From contig NZ_CAJNOB010000012.1 in NCBI RefSeq assembly GCF_905250085.1, positions 62,001 to 126,000 on the forward strand: a stretch of DNA of 64,000 nucleotides, read 5' to 3'. A program made the position numbers and the translations under genes. Source of the stretch: Candidatus Methylacidithermus pantelleriae. Its GTDB lineage: Bacteria > Verrucomicrobiota > Verrucomicrobiia > Methylacidiphilales > Methylacidiphilaceae. Under the pieces are notes generated by a model. The model was not told the DNA's origin. It ran no database searches and saw nothing but the letters and a program-made list of their open reading frames with translations. This document shows positions 28,901-38,093 of this stretch, in pieces (the first letter of the stretch is position 1; every line of letters begins with the position of its first letter).

Positions 28901-31584
28901 AACGCCTGGAGATCATCCGGGTGCAACCCCACCGAAGGTTCGTCCATAAGGAGAAGCGTTGTTTGGGACCGGTTCGGGACTCGCCTCTCTTGCCCGAGCC
29001 CCTGCATGAGATGCGCCGCTAGTTTGATCCTTTGGGATTCACCTCCGGAAAGTTCGCTTAAGCGCTGGCCGAGTTTCAGGTAACCAAGGCCTACCGAGCG
29101 CAAAAGTTCCAATCCCTCGCAAATACGAAGGTTCCATCGTTTTTCTGGCTCCGCGGCTCTCTTGCCAACTCCTTCGAAAAAATCCAGAGCATCCTCTGCC
29201 GTGCAGTCTAAAACGTCCAAAATTGTGCGCCCGTGATAGCGGACCTCGAGAACCGGTTCTTGAAACCGCCGGCCATCACAGGCTGAACAAGGCAGAAAAA
29301 CATCCGCGAGAAACTGCATCGGAACTTCTTCCACACCGGCCCCTTTGCATCGGGGACACCGGCCCTTGCCGGCATTAAAAGAAAAATCGACCGCCCGAAG
29401 ATCTTTGAGTTGTGCCTCCTCAGTTCGAGCAAAAAGCTCGCGAAGAGGATCGAGCACTCCTACGTAGGAAGCCACCACAGACCGAGGGGTTCGGGAGGGG
29501 GGAGCCGGATCCACAAAGATAACGTCCCGGATGTGCTCCCAACCTTCCACCGCCTCCACACTCCCCTGTCTTTCGATGTCCACGGAAAGCGAAAGTTTTT
29601 GGCTTAATCCGGCGATAATACCCTGCTCGAGAAGTGTGCTCTTTCCCGAACCACTCACTCCCACGAGGCAGACAAGAACACCCAGCGGCAAGCTGACATC
29701 GATCCCTGAAAGGTTGTGGGCCCGAATGCCAGAAAGTTTTAGCCAAAAGCCCGGTTTCGGTTCCCGAACACCGTGACGGGCCACCTGGGATCTTCCTGAG
29801 AGATAGGCACCCGTAAGGGAACTAGGATGGCGAAGGAGCTCGGCAGGACTACCGGAAAAAACAACTCTTCCTCCGCCCGAACCCCGCCCGGGTCCCAATT
29901 CTACGATGTGATCGGCCCTGCGGATGATTGCCTCATCATGCTCCACGACGACGACGGTGTTGCCCCCATCCCGCAATTTTTCCAACGCTCCCACCAGCCG
30001 CGCGCTATCCCGGGGGTGGAGACCCACGGTCGGTTCATCCAGTACAAATAGGGTATGCACCAACCCGCTCCCCAGGCAGGAAATCAAGTGAACCCTTTGG
30101 GTCTCTCCTCCAGAAAGGGTGCGCGAGGGCCGGCTGAGCGCAAGATACCCAAGACCCACCTCGACAAGCGCTTCCAATCTCCGAACCAGCGCGGTTCGTA
30201 GCTCCTCGCTTACCCGGTCCCAAGAAGGAATGGAAAGAGCTTGAAAAAGCTTGGTTGCTTCCGCTGCCGTCAGCGCAAGGGTGTCAGCAAGCGTCAACCA
30301 TCGATCCCCGCCAAAAGCGATTCGGAATTGGCACGCGCGTTCGTTTAACCCGCTTCCCTGGCAGGCCGGGCAGGGCGTGTAGGAGCGGTATTTCGATAGA
30401 AAAATTCGAATATGAGGCTTATAGCTTTTCGTTGCGAGGAATTCAAAAAATCCCAACACACCACGCCATCCGGTTTTTTCTTCCGATGGAAACGCCTCAT
30501 CTCCCTCCCAGATAAAGGCCTTTTCTTTTTCTCCCAATTCGCCAACCGGAACATGGATAGGGATCCCGCGCTTGCGGCAGGCCGCTAGCATTTTGTCCCA
30601 CCAGCCGGAAGCCCGGGACGACCGGAGAGGTGCAACGGCACCCCGGCGCAAGGAAAGCGAGGGGTCCGGGACCACTTTCGCCCAGTCCCAATCGACCGTC
30701 CGCCCAAAACCCTGACACCTCGAGCAGGCTCCTAAAGGGTGATGAGGCGTAAAAAGGGAAGGCTGGGGCTCGGGAAGCTGGTCATATCCGCAGGTGGCAC
30801 AAACCCACCGGGAAGCAAAACGCTGGTGCCGCCATGGGCATTCCCCCTCGCGAAGAAGCACATCCACCCGCCCCTTGCCAAGCTCCAAAGCTCGCTCCAG
30901 GGAATCAGAGATGCGCGATCGCAAGCTCTCTTTCACCAAGAAACGGTCCGCAACGATCCAAAGTTCTAGGGGAGGATCACCTTCCGGTGGGGTCTCGTCC
31001 ACCCGCCAGAGCCGATTTTGCCACCAGATCCGCACAAACCCCTGCGCCTGAAGAAAAGTAAACACCTCCCCCCAAACCGAATCTTTCGGAAGGGTCATCG
31101 GAAATAACACGATGGCTTCTTCACTCTTCCCGCACGCAAGGAGCTCTTCCGTAATCTCTCTCGGCCCCTTGGGCCGCAAAAGCTGGCTGCATCGAGGGCA
31201 AAATGCTACCCCCAACCGAGAAAAAAGGATTTTGAGAAGATCCAAAATCTGGGTAAGCGTGGCAACCGTACTCCGCGAACTTTTGACAATCTTCCCCTGC
31301 TCCACAGCAATCGCCGGGATGACTCCTTCGATTTTGTCGAGGTCCGGTTTCGGAAGCCGCTCCAAAAACTGGCGGGTATAGGGAGAAAACGTCTCCACGT
31401 ACCGCCGGTACCCCTCGGCATACAGGGTGTGGAAAGCAAGAGAAGACTTCCCGGAACCGCTCGGCCCCGTAATCACGGTCAACCGACCGTGAGGAATCGC
31501 GACTTCAATCCCGGCAAGGTTATGAGTCCGGGCTCCCGCAATCCAAAGCACATCCTCTTTTGTTTCGGTCGTGGTAAAAGACAT
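25993..31584 (-). CDS. uvrA: Double-length excinuclease ABC subunit A
   Basis: UvrA recognises bulky DNA lesions and loads UvrB in nucleotide excision repair. This protein (about 1863 aa from ATG 31584, or 1900 aa from an upstream start at 31695) is two complete UvrA units in tandem. There are four Walker A motifs (GPSGSGKSS, GVSGSGKST, GLSGSGKST, GPSGAGKST) and four signature motifs (LSGGETQRVHL, LSGGESQRIKL, LSAGESQRIRL, LSGGEAQRIKL). Unit 1 keeps both zinc modules (CATCGYDQ...CSRCQG; CPRCKGAG...CSACDG). In unit 2 the first zinc module reads CPSTG before CPACRG, losing a Cys, and the third signature has Ala for Gly. A doubled UvrA is known from Chlamydiae and relatives. The second start gives the family-like N-terminus WIAGARTHNLAGIEV. 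Confidence 0.95.
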   Translation of the reverse strand: MSFTTTETKEDVLWIAGARTHNLAGIEVAIPHGRLTVITGPSGSGKSSLAFHTLYAEGYRRYVETFSPYTRQFLERLPKPDLDKIEGVIPAIAVEQGKIVKSSRSTVATLTQILDLLKILFSRLGVAFCPRCSQLLRPKGPREITEELLACGKSEEAIVLFPMTLPKDSVWGEVFTFLQAQGFVRIWWQNRLWRVDETPPEGDPPLELWIVADRFLVKESLRSRISDSLERALELGKGRVDVLLREGECPWRHQRFASRWVCATCGYDQLPEPQPSLFTPHHPLGACSRCQGFGRTVDWDWAKVVPDPSLSLRRGAVAPLRSSRASGWWDKMLAACRKRGIPIHVPVGELGEKEKAFIWEGDEAFPSEEKTGWRGVLGFFEFLATKSYKPHIRIFLSKYRSYTPCPACQGSGLNERACQFRIAFGGDRWLTLADTLALTAAEATKLFQALSIPSWDRVSEELRTALVRRLEALVEVGLGYLALSRPSRTLSGGETQRVHLISCLGSGLVHTLFVLDEPTVGLHPRDSARLVGALEKLRDGGNTVVVVEHDEAIIRRADHIVELGPGRGSGGGRVVFSGSPAELLRHPSSLTGAYLSGRSQVARHGVREPKPGFWLKLSGIRAHNLSGIDVSLPLGVLVCLVGVSGSGKSTLLEQGIIAGLSQKLSLSVDIERQGSVEAVEGWEHIRDVIFVDPAPPSRTPRSVVASYVGVLDPLRELFARTEEAQLKDLRAVDFSFNAGKGRCPRCKGAGVEEVPMQFLADVFLPCSACDGRRFQEPVLEVRYHGRTILDVLDCTAEDALDFFEGVGKRAAEPEKRWNLRICEGLELLRSVGLGYLKLGQRLSELSGGESQRIKLAAHLMQGLGQERRVPNRSQTTLLLMDEPSVGLHPDDLQALVATLDRLLNLGYSIVIIEHNLDLIRCADWLVELGPGGGPEGGKVIASGPPGEVARQQGSPTGELLQRKWQERGESLASPPAVWGSPRRPLPSGVISIRNATHHNLQSVSLDIPWGRWTAFSGLSGSGKSTLAFELLFAEGQRRYLECVSPYVRQFVEQLERPEVESVTGVPPSVAVEQRASLAGPKSTVGTVTEIYPFLRLLYAKLGLPHDPKTGERAQKQTLEEIARKIDQLLLRTQRLWVLAPLVRGRKGSYARLGLWAQKKGYPYLWVDGRMIASDSYQPLARFREHTIHVVLGELNASGSPEKMRVLVQEGLSLGKGSVYTLDSRGKLVLYSVHFHCPSTGSSFEELDPRLFSFHSPHGWCPACRGFGVELLGRQEDRLEGFGEQGLEGVPQTGSGSALCECCGGQRLNELARRVTLPLGAWLHPDGPTLPELCRLTIRELVRYWDSIKLEGTLALIASEIHQQVRQRLAFLEGVGLGYLTLDRPMGTLSAGESQRIRLAAQLGSPLQGVLYVLDEPTIGLHPRECQGLLDAVEKLKARRNTIVMVEHDEEALRRADWIVELGPGAGKGGGKIVAEGKWDELIEKDCATARAFRQTRRHPLRGARRPCPGEQGWLRVEGACVHNLKDLVVEIPLGRLVVICGPSGAGKSTLLQHVVFPAVCGSEPGRKNRPKGRAQEGSGWKRVEGAERIGGVRLVDSEPIGKTPRSTPATYIGLMDALREFFASLPLARQRGYGPGRFSYNNREGQCPQCGGCGMLRVQLPLLSPTTLRCQGCKGMRFNPQTLEVQYRGRNLAQVLALTAEEALEFFSGLPRIERKLRLLCDVGLGYLPLGQPSPTLSGGEAQRIKLVAELEAWSVAFRMGRSRKGLLPYLYLLEEPTIGLHLEDVTKLLATLQALVDQGHTVVVVEHHPEVIAEADWVIELGPGAAEEGGWIVASGPPETIVTVPGSPTGPYLEAVLQEASQ

Positions 31585-31716
31585 AGCCGATCCGAAAACA
31601 TTGTCGTTCTCTTTTCTGGGGACTCTTCCCAAGTAGGTGCACCCCTTGGGAACTAGGCTATCCCGATTTCCCTCACGAGGATAGACTAGACTCATCCAAA
31701 GGGGGTTGATAAAAGC

Positions 31717-33225
31717 ATGGGTGCTTTTATGTCTTTCTCCCAGAAAGAAAAAGCTAATCTATGGCTTTTGCTTTTTCTTCTGTCCCTTGGTTTTCCTGGG
31801 TGTGCCGTAGGTCCGGACTACCAGCGACCCGCAGCTCCCGTCCCGAAAAAGTGGAAATGGCAACCTGGTTCTCTTTCCTCAAAGAATGGCCCCGGTGCAA
31901 ACCAAGGCAAATGGAAAGTCGCCACCCCGCAAGACGGGATTGCCAAAGGCACCTGGTGGCGCGTCTTTCGGGATCCTCAATTGGATGCTCTGGAAAGCGA
32001 GGCGACCCTACAGAACCAATCCCTGCTTGCGGCTGCCCACCGTGTGTTGGTGGCCAGGGCCCAGGCGCTTTCGGTTCTGAGCTCGCTCTTTCCCAACCTT
32101 GACTTGAATAGCTCCTTTGTGCGGGAAAGAGTTTCTCCAAACCAGCCCTTTTTTCCGAAAGGGAGATTCTCGCCCTATGCCAACGACTTTCGGGCAGCCC
32201 TTGACACTCTCTACGAGCTAGATGTTTGGGGACGCATCCGGCGAAGTTTTGAGGCAGCCCAGGCACTGGCCCAAGCAAGTCAGGCAGACTATGAGACGGT
32301 TCTCCTCACCCTGCACGCAGATGTCGCTAACAACTATTACACGCTGCGTGCCATTGATGCCCAGATCCTAGCACTTCAAGGAACTCTCGAAGCGGTTAAG
32401 CGAAACCTTGAGCTGGTGCGCGCTCGATTTCAAGGCGGATTGGCCAACGAGCTCGATCTGGCGCGCGCGCAAACGGAAAAGGAAACCGTGGAGTCCCAGC
32501 TCATCGGGCTCAAAGTCACGCGGGCACAATTGGAAAATGCCATTGCTCTGGACCTGGGACGCCCGGCTTCGTCCTTTCAACTCCCGTTCCATCCTCTCGA
32601 AATGGATAAGGATCCTCCGCCCGTGCCAGCCTACCTTCCTTCGGAACTCCTTGAGAGGCGACCTGACGTGGCAGGCGCCGAACGCCGAATGGCGGCTTCC
32701 AACGCCCAGATCGGGGTGGCCACTGCCGCCTTTTTCCCCACCATCCGCCTGACGGGTAGTGGAGGATTTGAAAGTGTACAACTTTCGAATCTTTTTTCCT
32801 GGTCCAGTCGAATGTGGGCGATCGGTCCTTCGCTTTACTTCCCGCTCTTTGAAGGGGGTCGGCTGGCCGCCAACCTGGAGGCCGCTCGAGCCGCGTACGA
32901 AGCAAGCGTGAACGATTACCGCCAGCAAGTCCTCCAGGCTTTCCGCGAAGTAGAGGACGCCCTTTCGAGTATTCGAATCCTCGGCCAGCAAATGGTCGTT
33001 CAACGGCGAGCCGTCGAAGCAGCCCGCAAGCAATACGACGTATCCCTCACGCGCTTCAAGGAAGGCCTGGTGGACTATTTTGAGGTCGACGATTCAGAGC
33101 GCACTTGGACAAGCGCGCAGTTGGTCGAAGCCCAAATCGCCGGGCAACGCTACGTTTCCACCGTGACATTGATTAAAGCACTTGGAGGAGGATGGCTCGA
33201 ATCTACCCGTCCGAGCCAAGAATAA
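31717..33225 (+). CDS. Outer-membrane efflux lipoprotein (TolC/NodT family)
   Basis: 502 aa. A signal peptide with lipobox (LLSLGFPGCAVGPDYQRP, lipidated Cys at about residue 29) marks an outer-membrane lipoprotein of the RND efflux factor family. The two TolC-like repeats are visible as long helical segments (EVANNYYTL-like DVANNYYTLRAIDAQI; ELDLARAQTEKETVESQL; VNDYRQQVLQAFREVEDALS; SLTRFKEGLVDYFEV). It would form the exit duct for an RND or ABC pump. No pump or adaptor gene is adjacent: uvrA is divergent upstream and a dead transposon lies downstream. An ATG at 31729 is an alternative start. Confidence 0.92.
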   Translation: MGAFMSFSQKEKANLWLLLFLLSLGFPGCAVGPDYQRPAAPVPKKWKWQPGSLSSKNGPGANQGKWKVATPQDGIAKGTWWRVFRDPQLDALESEATLQNQSLLAAAHRVLVARAQALSVLSSLFPNLDLNSSFVRERVSPNQPFFPKGRFSPYANDFRAALDTLYELDVWGRIRRSFEAAQALAQASQADYETVLLTLHADVANNYYTLRAIDAQILALQGTLEAVKRNLELVRARFQGGLANELDLARAQTEKETVESQLIGLKVTRAQLENAIALDLGRPASSFQLPFHPLEMDKDPPPVPAYLPSELLERRPDVAGAERRMAASNAQIGVATAAFFPTIRLTGSGGFESVQLSNLFSWSSRMWAIGPSLYFPLFEGGRLAANLEAARAAYEASVNDYRQQVLQAFREVEDALSSIRILGQQMVVQRRAVEAARKQYDVSLTRFKEGLVDYFEVDDSERTWTSAQLVEAQIAGQRYVSTVTLIKALGGGWLESTRPSQE

Positions 33226-33384
33226 GCTCATTCAGCTGGCAAACCAAAAAGAGTTTTCCCCTCATGCAAGACCCAAACCCAGCCGGTCCATCTCAAAAGA
33301 CAGGACGCAAAAAGAAAGCTTTCCTCTTCTCACACACCGAGTATAGGCAAAAGCGAGGGTAACCGCGCCACTCATTGACCGTTT

Positions 33385-35000
33385 CCCTAAAACCATCGAC
33401 AACCATCCCCCTACCAGGGAAGATCGACCCGGATGCCGGCCGAACAGTGTTGCCGCACGATTGGCGTCCCGGGGTTTTACGGGCAACGCCCAGGTAGCGT
33501 CCCGTCCCGCGTTTTTGGGGGACAGAGGCGCGGGAGGCCGTTGCTCGCCCCCCACCCGCGCATGCGCTCCTTGCGCCGCTTTGCGTCTCCCCCGAACCCC
33601 CCATAGAAACGACATGCTTTATCCAATTGTTTGCGGGTAGGGCGAAGGTGACATGACCGCCATGGTGAGTAGGCACTACCGCCTCCCGCACCGATGGGCG
33701 TTCGGAGAGACTTTCATCCTCTCCGGGCAACAGCGCGAGGCCGCGCCCTGGGAAAAACTCGTCCCATGACGACGCGCGTCGTTAACCCCACCGATCACAG
33801 ACGTGTAGGCCGGCTCGACTTCGATCACCTCGGCTCCGGCAAAAAAGCCGCCTTGAGTAATCCCGATTGCCTCCGGGTAGGCAAAGAAAATGAGCGGACC
33901 CGAGCGGAATCTACCGACTCCCGCTTGAGCTACCTCTCGCAAAGATGCCATCCTTCGACCACCACAAGCACATTGCCCCATTTCCGCACAAACCTGCGCA
34001 ATCTTTTGCAGGCATCAGTAAAAACCGCTTTAGCCTCTTCCTCGCCCTTACCATAGAGATTCCATCGCATCCCACGAACGTCCACCCGATTGCCGAAGCG
34101 GTCCATTTGGGCCAAGGCGAGAGGATTCTCGTTCCTGTCGATGCCGAGCGCTCCGGCGAGGCGGTGTGTCGCCAGGGAAACGAGTCGGTGCCTCAAGAGT
34201 TGCCAGCACCTGCGACGCCTTTTCGGTCCCGCACGAAGCAAGGGGTCAAGCGCAGATCCCGCTCGCCTACGAACGAGTCCCCCTCTTAGTTAACACCTTC
34301 ACCATCCGGCTGGGGGAGAGAGCCTGAAGGATCGCCTGCTGACCGTAGGCGAAGCGTACGCCCTTGAGAACCAAGCTATTGACTCAGGCTTCCCCATCCC
34401 TCTGGGAGGCGCAAGCGCAAGCCGATAGGCTCCCGTCCGTGGATACCGTGGCGCTGGGCAGAACTGGTTCCCGTCGATCTTGTCCTTCGACCCGAGCGCA
34501 CACACAGGCTTAATGTGCTCTGCCTGCCACTTCCCTTCCCGTGTGCATGGTTGCCGTATCCCTTGTTTTTCCTTCGAAAACTCTTTACGAAAAGAATCCG
34601 CGGGAACCGAAAGAGAGACTCAGCCGCTCGGGACTCCTCATTAGCCAGGAACGCGTGACGCTTGGTCGGGACGATGGCCAGCCGCCGCTTTTTTCGGTGC
34701 AGGGCGTTCGATCCCGCCATCTTTTCGTCGAGCTTGCGGATCGCCTTTTGTGATCTCCGGATCCCCTCCTTAGCTTCGCCAATGAGCTAGGGCCTTTTTT
34801 CCCCGATCAAAGCGAGCTTTCCTTTAAGCTCGCACCCCCAAGCGCATGGGACGCTCGGCCGCTCAAGCCAAACCTCGGCACGAACGATCGCTTGGGCTTC
34901 TTTCCGGAAGATGCTAGCCCTCATCCCACAGAAAAAATTTCGCTTCCTCCCGCCCCGTAGTAAGAGCGCCGCATAGCTACTAAGACGCAAACCCTCCTTC
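33385..35000 (-). pseudogene. tnpB: Decayed TnpB of IS607 copy A
   Basis: Minus-strand fragments in several frames follow the TnpB-related family seen beside IS607 recombinases. There is a helical N-terminal part and a RLAGALGIDRNENPLALAQ piece with the RuvC Asp. A KRLRRFVRKWGNVLVVVEGW stretch follows, matching the region where active members have IEDLDF, then a PAYTSVIGGVNDARRHG segment. The tail is SSLVGGWLSMVLG. The counterpart in copy B has the same order. Repeated frameshifts and stops make it inactive. Confidence 0.65.
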
Positions 35001-35044
35001 GGTATGAGCGTCAAACCTCTGTCGTATGTGGAAATGGGGATATT

Positions 35045-35602
35045 GCTCATGAATGGGTTTGAGCGCCGTTCTGCGTGGATCTCTTTCGGTACCGCCTGGC
35101 ACACAAGCAAACCATGAGCTCAAGGAGCTCGCGCGATATCGTCGGTCCTCTCATCTCCCGATCCACCACCAGGATTGATCGACTCTAGCCGGCCAATGCC
35201 GCTTGCTAGTACTTCGAAACCGAAGCCTATCAGCGGGCGGCGGAGCTCGACCGGGATGACACCGGACTCTGGATCACGGGACACCCCAAACGCGCCCTCT
35301 CCCATCGCTATTCATCCCGGAGTTGGCCTCCTTGACGGCCTGTATTGTCGGCAACGGTTGGCTTGAGAGCCAACTGGGAAAACCCAAGCCGATGGTCTGT
35401 CTCAATCCGCTTTTTTCATCGGCGCTTGCACACCCGCGCGTAGAGCGAGCCACTGCATCGGTTGGTACCGCCTCTGCATGCACGATTACCGCCGCGCGCT
35501 CGGCAACTATGCTGCGGGAAGAGGCAAACATCCCTCCTTCCACATCCGCTACGCCTTCTTGTAACCAACACCCTGCCGCTTGGCCCACGCACTCAACTTC
35601 GT
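35045..35602 (-). pseudogene. tnpA: Decayed IS607-type serine recombinase, copy A
   Basis: Reads KLSAWAKRQGVGYK at the N-terminus, the MerR-like HTH start typical of IS607 TnpA, but the initiator is ACG where copy B has ATG. Later pieces are a GFGFEVLASGIGRLESINP segment (equivalent of RFGFEYLEAAL) and, in another frame, ELMVCLCARRYRKRSTQNGA, the C-terminal helix of the recombinase. The catalytic Ser region could not be read intact. Confidence 0.6.
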
Positions 35603-35785
35603 TGGGATATTTTGCCACGAACAACCTCCTGTGTTGCTATATTTGAGCCTCTTGGCAACAACCCTTGCTCGCGATAGGCAAAAAAGCCTTCCTGGGTTTG
35701 GCTCCTTGCGCATCATGAGCTCTTGTGAAGAAGGGATACTCTTTAGAGAAAAAACTCGCAAAAAGACAGTCATTGTGAGGCAAAA

Positions 35786-36895
35786 ATGAAGCTTGTGCGA
35801 CTGCTCTACGCTGCCAGTGAAACCAACGCCGATATGCTTTATGCAACCCGAATCCTGGTACCGGACCCCTTCCTTTGGTGGGAAAAAAACGGCGAGACAT
35901 TCGCCGCGTTTTCCCGGCTGGAAGTCGATCGTGCGCGTCGGCTTTGCAGCGTGCAGCATGTGCTCGCCACAGAAGAGATTCTCCCTTCGGAAAAGAAACG
36001 GCATAGTCCGGTAGCCTTGATTCTGGCTGTAAGTCGGAAATTTGGTTTTCGATCCATCCTGGTGCCACCCAGCTTTCCCGTAGCTCTCGCCGATGCTTTA
36101 CGGAGAAAGGGTCTCAAAGTGCGGGTCGGGCCATCTCCGTTTTTTCCGGGTCGCGCCATTAAAACTGAGAAGGAAGTCGAGCATATCCTTCAGGCAGTCC
36201 GCATGGCGGAGGCGGGACTGAAACGTGCTTTGGAGATTTTGGAGCGGGCGACCATTGGAAAAGACAACCGGCTGCGCTGGCGAGGAGGGGTTCTTACCTC
36301 CGAGCGACTGAGAAGCGAGATCGAGGCCGTCATTGTGGAGCAGGGAGGAATGCCTTGGGGCACGATTGTAGCGGGTGGAAAACAGGCCTGTGATCCTCAT
36401 GAACGCGGCAGCGGGCCTCTTCCAGCAGGGGAACCTATCGTCTTGGACATTTTTCCCCGCGATTCCTCTACGGGCTATTATGGGGACTTGACCCGAACCG
36501 TGGTCAAAGGAAGAGCACCGGGGCGAGTACGAAAGCTTTACCACACGGTGGCCGAGGGGAAGCGCCGGATCTTGAGGCAGTTGAAAGACGGAGTGGATGG
36601 AGCCAAGCTCCAGCGCGAGCTGGTGCAGTGGTTCCAAGAGCAAGGATACCCGACGGAAAAGCGAGAAGGTCGCTGGGTAGGATTTTTTCACGGACTAGGC
36701 CACGGGCTGGGACTGGAGATTCACGAGCCGCCCCGTTTTGGTTCCGACACCCTTCACGAAGGAAACGTGGTGACAGTTGAGCCCGGTCTTTACTATCCGG
36801 AGCTGGGCGGAGTACGACTGGAGGACGTGGTGTGGATCCGAAAAGAGGGGATTGAGAACCTGACCTCGGCACCCGAACGCCTTGAAATTCCCTAA
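35786..36895 (+). CDS. M24-family metallopeptidase (Xaa-Pro aminopeptidase-like)
   Basis: 369 aa. An N-terminal domain (about 1-125) precedes a pita-bread-fold M24 domain. Metal ligands appear in order: Asp in PIVLDIFPRD, Asp in YYGDLTRTVV, His in GLGHGLGLEIHEPPRFG, Glu in VVTVEPGLYYPE, and Glu in GVRLEDVVWI. Members remove N-terminal residues preceding proline, or act on prolyl dipeptides; the exact substrate cannot be read from sequence. It starts 120 nt after the end of IS607 copy A, so that element now forms its upstream region. Confidence 0.9.
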   Translation: MKLVRLLYAASETNADMLYATRILVPDPFLWWEKNGETFAAFSRLEVDRARRLCSVQHVLATEEILPSEKKRHSPVALILAVSRKFGFRSILVPPSFPVALADALRRKGLKVRVGPSPFFPGRAIKTEKEVEHILQAVRMAEAGLKRALEILERATIGKDNRLRWRGGVLTSERLRSEIEAVIVEQGGMPWGTIVAGGKQACDPHERGSGPLPAGEPIVLDIFPRDSSTGYYGDLTRTVVKGRAPGRVRKLYHTVAEGKRRILRQLKDGVDGAKLQRELVQWFQEQGYPTEKREGRWVGFFHGLGHGLGLEIHEPPRFGSDTLHEGNVVTVEPGLYYPELGGVRLEDVVWIRKEGIENLTSAPERLEIP

Positions 36896-37150
36896 AGCAA
36901 AAACGATTGGCTCCTGCTTTGCTCTCTTGACAGCACCGAGAATGTCCGAGAAAGTTATTGTTCCAATAAATTGGAGAAACGGCGGGGTGGAACGGCTCAA
37001 GCTTCTGCGTAATCAAAGGAACGAAAGCTTCTCAGCGGTTCCCATCCTCGGCGGGCACAAGTCCGGAAGAAGCGGCCTTCCGGCAATGTGCCGTCCAGTA
37101 CCTCAAACATGACACCAGTCAAAACGGGTGGAAGAGGAGGCGAAAACATC

Positions 37151-37432
37151 ATGAGTCTTAGTCGTGCAGGCTTAGTAGAACTCGTACAGAAGACCCTCGG
37201 GAAAGATACAACAAAGGTAGCAGCCGAACGAGCGGTCAACGCAGTCATTCAAGCCTTAAAAACGGGCATCAAAAAAAGCGGTCGTGTACAGCTCATTGGG
37301 TTTGGCACCTTTAAGGTCGTTACACGGAAAGCCCGGACCGGTGTGAATCCCAAAACCGGCGAAAAAATCAAAATCAAAGCTTCCAAGACCGTTCGATTTA
37401 TCCCGGGTTCCGACCTTCGAAAGGGACTCTAA
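37151..37432 (+). CDS. hup: HU/IHF family nucleoid protein
   Basis: 93 aa, the full HU fold. It has an N-terminal helix pair (MSLSRAGLVELVQKTLGK; AAERAVNAVIQALKTGIK), the beta saddle RVQLIGFGTFKVVTRKARTG, the DNA-inserting tip VNPKTGEKIKIKASKTVRF, and the end SDLRKGL. A Shine-Dalgarno AGGAGG lies about 11 nt before ATG 37151. An in-frame upstream ATG at 37088 would add 21 unrelated residues and is less likely. Confidence 0.93.
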   Translation: MSLSRAGLVELVQKTLGKDTTKVAAERAVNAVIQALKTGIKKSGRVQLIGFGTFKVVTRKARTGVNPKTGEKIKIKASKTVRFIPGSDLRKGL

Positions 37433-37501
37433 GTGGCGGAAGGTGCGACCGCGTCCTTGGAGTTTGTTGGAGCTTGTCAGATTAGCTAAGGGAAAAATTG
37501 A

Positions 37502-37534
37502 CCCCCAAAGGGGGCAAGGCTTTTTCTTGCCCCC
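37502..37534 (+). terminator. Competing hairpins downstream of hup
   Basis: GGGGGCAAG (37510-37518) pairs perfectly with CTTGCCCCC (37526-37534) across a T-rich 7-nt loop. The same GGGGG can instead pair with CCCCC at 37502-37506 around AAA, so two stems are mutually exclusive. It lies 70 nt after the hup stop and probably stops or slows transcription, although no T-run follows on the plus strand. Confidence 0.4.
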
Positions 37535-37971
37535 GGACGGACCGAGGGGACGGCGCGAAAGACCCTTGGAAAAGGGCAAAAAAGGGGATGTCTTGTCTGA
37601 GGCAGGCGCTGTTGGGCCCATCCTGTCCAAAAATGGGAAGGGCCTGCACCTACCGGAGGGAATCTTTGAAAGGATCGCCTTCCTTGGAAGAACACTTGGT
37701 CAGAAAAACGGGGCATTAGGCTTACGTCTGATCGCAAGGCTTTCGGTTTTCAGAGATCACGCCCGGGTGCGTGCGGGATCAAGAACACCCCGAAGGTAGG
37801 GAGCTTTTGCCGGCATACATACGGCGCGAGGGTTTCAGGCAGTGGAAACCTTTTGGGGAACGGATGGTCAGCTAAAACGGCATCCTTTTTTCTCCAAAAG
37901 GGAAGGACTTGCTGGTACATCCTCTTGACGGGGTCTGGTCCCGAGAAGCTCCTCCATTCGACGGCGAGCAA

Positions 37972-38004
37972 GAAAAAACCGGGCAAGTTTTTGGCTTGCC
38001 CGGT
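37972..38004 (-). terminator. Rho-independent terminator of groEL
   Basis: Read on the minus strand, ACCGGGCAAG pairs with CTTGCCCGGT (10 bp, 7-nt loop) and is followed by TTTTTT. It lies about 90 nt downstream of the groEL stop and ends the dnaK-groES-groEL unit. Confidence 0.8.
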
Positions 38005-38093
38005 CCAACCCCTACCGCTGGTCTAGCGGCTAACGGTCCTTCCCGCCCGTCTCTTTTTCGGCGAGGTGGGAAGACTTTGGGAGGGTATCGCTT

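Larger units (their letters stand above)
33376..35665 (-). mobile_element. Decayed IS607-type element, copy A
   Basis: About 2.3 kb on the minus strand carrying remnants of a serine-recombinase TnpA and a TnpB. It is homologous along its length to 59968-62270. Both left ends share CTACCAGGGAAGATC and CCGTCCCGCGTTTT-like segments, and both right ends share CTCTTGGCAAC about 60 nt upstream of tnpA. The two copies have diverged by many substitutions and different indels, so they are old insertions rather than recent duplicates. Ends are approximate; IS607 elements have no terminal inverted repeats to mark them. Confidence 0.7.
37433..38093. other. Convergent intergenic region with hairpins
   Basis: 660 bp between the 3' ends of hup (plus) and groEL (minus). 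It holds two strong hairpins, listed separately. No coding frame with a recognisable motif. Confidence 0.5.
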
